From the NCBI RefSeq assembly GCF_002091755.1, contig NZ_BDAI01000002.1:558001-622000 (forward strand): 64,000 nucleotides of DNA, read 5' to 3'. Positions 63,703-64,000 of this stretch are shown one piece after another (the first letter of the stretch is position 1; each line of letters starts with the position of its first letter). A program made the position numbers and the translations under genes. This DNA comes from Pseudomonas nitroreducens NBRC 12694. Lineage in GTDB: Bacteria; Pseudomonadota; Gammaproteobacteria; Pseudomonadales; Pseudomonadaceae. A model generated the notes under the pieces. The model ran no database searches, was not told where the DNA came from, and saw nothing but the letters and a program-made list of their open reading frames with translations.

Positions 63703-64000
63703 GTGCCTGCCAACCGCTCTGTCGTGCCCACCCAACTCAAACTGCTGCCGTTGCTGATCTGCGGTGCTGTCCACGGCCAACTGGCCCGCGCCGAAGCCGC
63801 GGAGGTGGAGAGTGAAGTGCAGCTTGCGCCCATGGTGGTGACGGGCGCCTATGCGCCGGTATCGAGCTTCGACCTGCCGTTCTCCATCGACACCGTGCAG
63901 CAGCCGCAACTCAGCGATGGCCAGCTCGGCGTCAATGCCTCCGAAGTGCTGCAGCGGGTCCCCGGCCTGGTGGTGCAGAACCGCCAGAACTACGCCCAGG
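63703..64000 (+). CDS. TonB-dependent outer-membrane receptor, N-terminal part
   Basis: Only 99 codons are in the window; the frame is open to the edge. From a GTG start the protein shows a signal peptide (LKLLPLLICGAVHGQLARAE), a TonB-box-like MVVTGAYAP and the plug-domain start ASEVLQRVPGLVVQNRQNYA. It is divergent from gcd, as in P. aeruginosa, where a TonB receptor of this kind lies beside gcd. The substrate is unknown; uptake of PQQ or a metal chelate is conceivable for a partner of gcd, but that is speculation. The GTG start is provisional, with only a weak AGAAGA upstream. Confidence 0.85.
   Translation, partial: MPANRSVVPTQLKLLPLLICGAVHGQLARAEAAEVESEVQLAPMVVTGAYAPVSSFDLPFSIDTVQQPQLSDGQLGVNASEVLQRVPGLVVQNRQNYAQ

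Overview
The window is about 65% GC, densely coded chromosomal DNA from a Pseudomonas of the P. aeruginosa-related lineage. The strongest evidence is gene order. exaC-pqqABCDE-pqqH-ercA-ercS, a quinate/shikimate block (MFS, quiC1, TetR, dehydrogenase, aroQ), bkdR/bkdA1-bkdA2-bkdB-lpdV, and gcd-oprB beside a TonB receptor each match arrangements I know from P. aeruginosa and relatives. I see no rRNA, tRNA, CRISPR array, prophage or insertion sequence.

Layout. 1-8628 (+): the end of an acetaldehyde dehydrogenase, the complete PQQ biosynthesis operon, and the ErcA/ErcS alcohol-oxidation regulators. 8631-19525: a signalling block with two divergent hybrid histidine kinases, then a tightly coupled CHASE3 kinase with three receivers, CheR, CheB and a receiver-kinase, then a double-PAS hybrid kinase. 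19592-20175: two small unknown genes, one with a ribosome binding site that can pair with its own leader. 20445-30663: a catabolic island of unknown substrate (CoA ligase, acyl-CoA dehydrogenase, MFS transporter, LysR, DUF1302 and DUF1329 proteins), followed by two DUF202 membrane proteins and a second LysR. 30660-36701: a diguanylate cyclase, a sodium:solute symporter, a DedA protein, a B-type DyP peroxidase and a periplasmic cupin.

36757-42694 carries quinate/shikimate use: uptake, dehydrogenation (putatively NAD-dependent), dehydroquinate dehydratase, and the bifunctional-looking QuiC1 that makes protocatechuate. A TetR regulator sits inside. The quiC1 and aroQ promoters share a motif that may be its operator, and quiC1 also has a 15-bp inverted repeat very like the PcaR (IclR family) site. 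43091-48810 carries branched-chain keto acid dehydrogenase and its Lrp-type activator. 49007-53960 holds a GlxA-type regulator, a DUF2790 exported peptide, and a porin/chemoreceptor pair. 54201-58858 is an AraC regulator, an APH-fold kinase, a class III PLP enzyme with the phospho-lyase-type lysine motif, and an ethanolamine-type permease. I read these as a vitamin B12-independent ethanolamine (or hydroxylysine) phosphorylation/lyase route. 59216-64000 holds a YegP-like protein, OprB, PQQ-dependent membrane glucose dehydrogenase and the start of a TonB receptor.

The two ends are linked by chemistry: the pqq operon makes the cofactor used by Gcd, and acetaldehyde from the putative phospho-lyase route would be a substrate for an ExaC-type dehydrogenase. 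Intergenic REP-like repeats lie mainly between convergent genes or gene ends. The best candidates for under-described biology are the ethanolamine-type kinase/lyase operon, the SD-sequestering leader of the 46-aa gene, the composite quiC1 promoter, the CHASE3-3xREC/CheR/CheB module, and the DUF1302/DUF1329 catabolic island.
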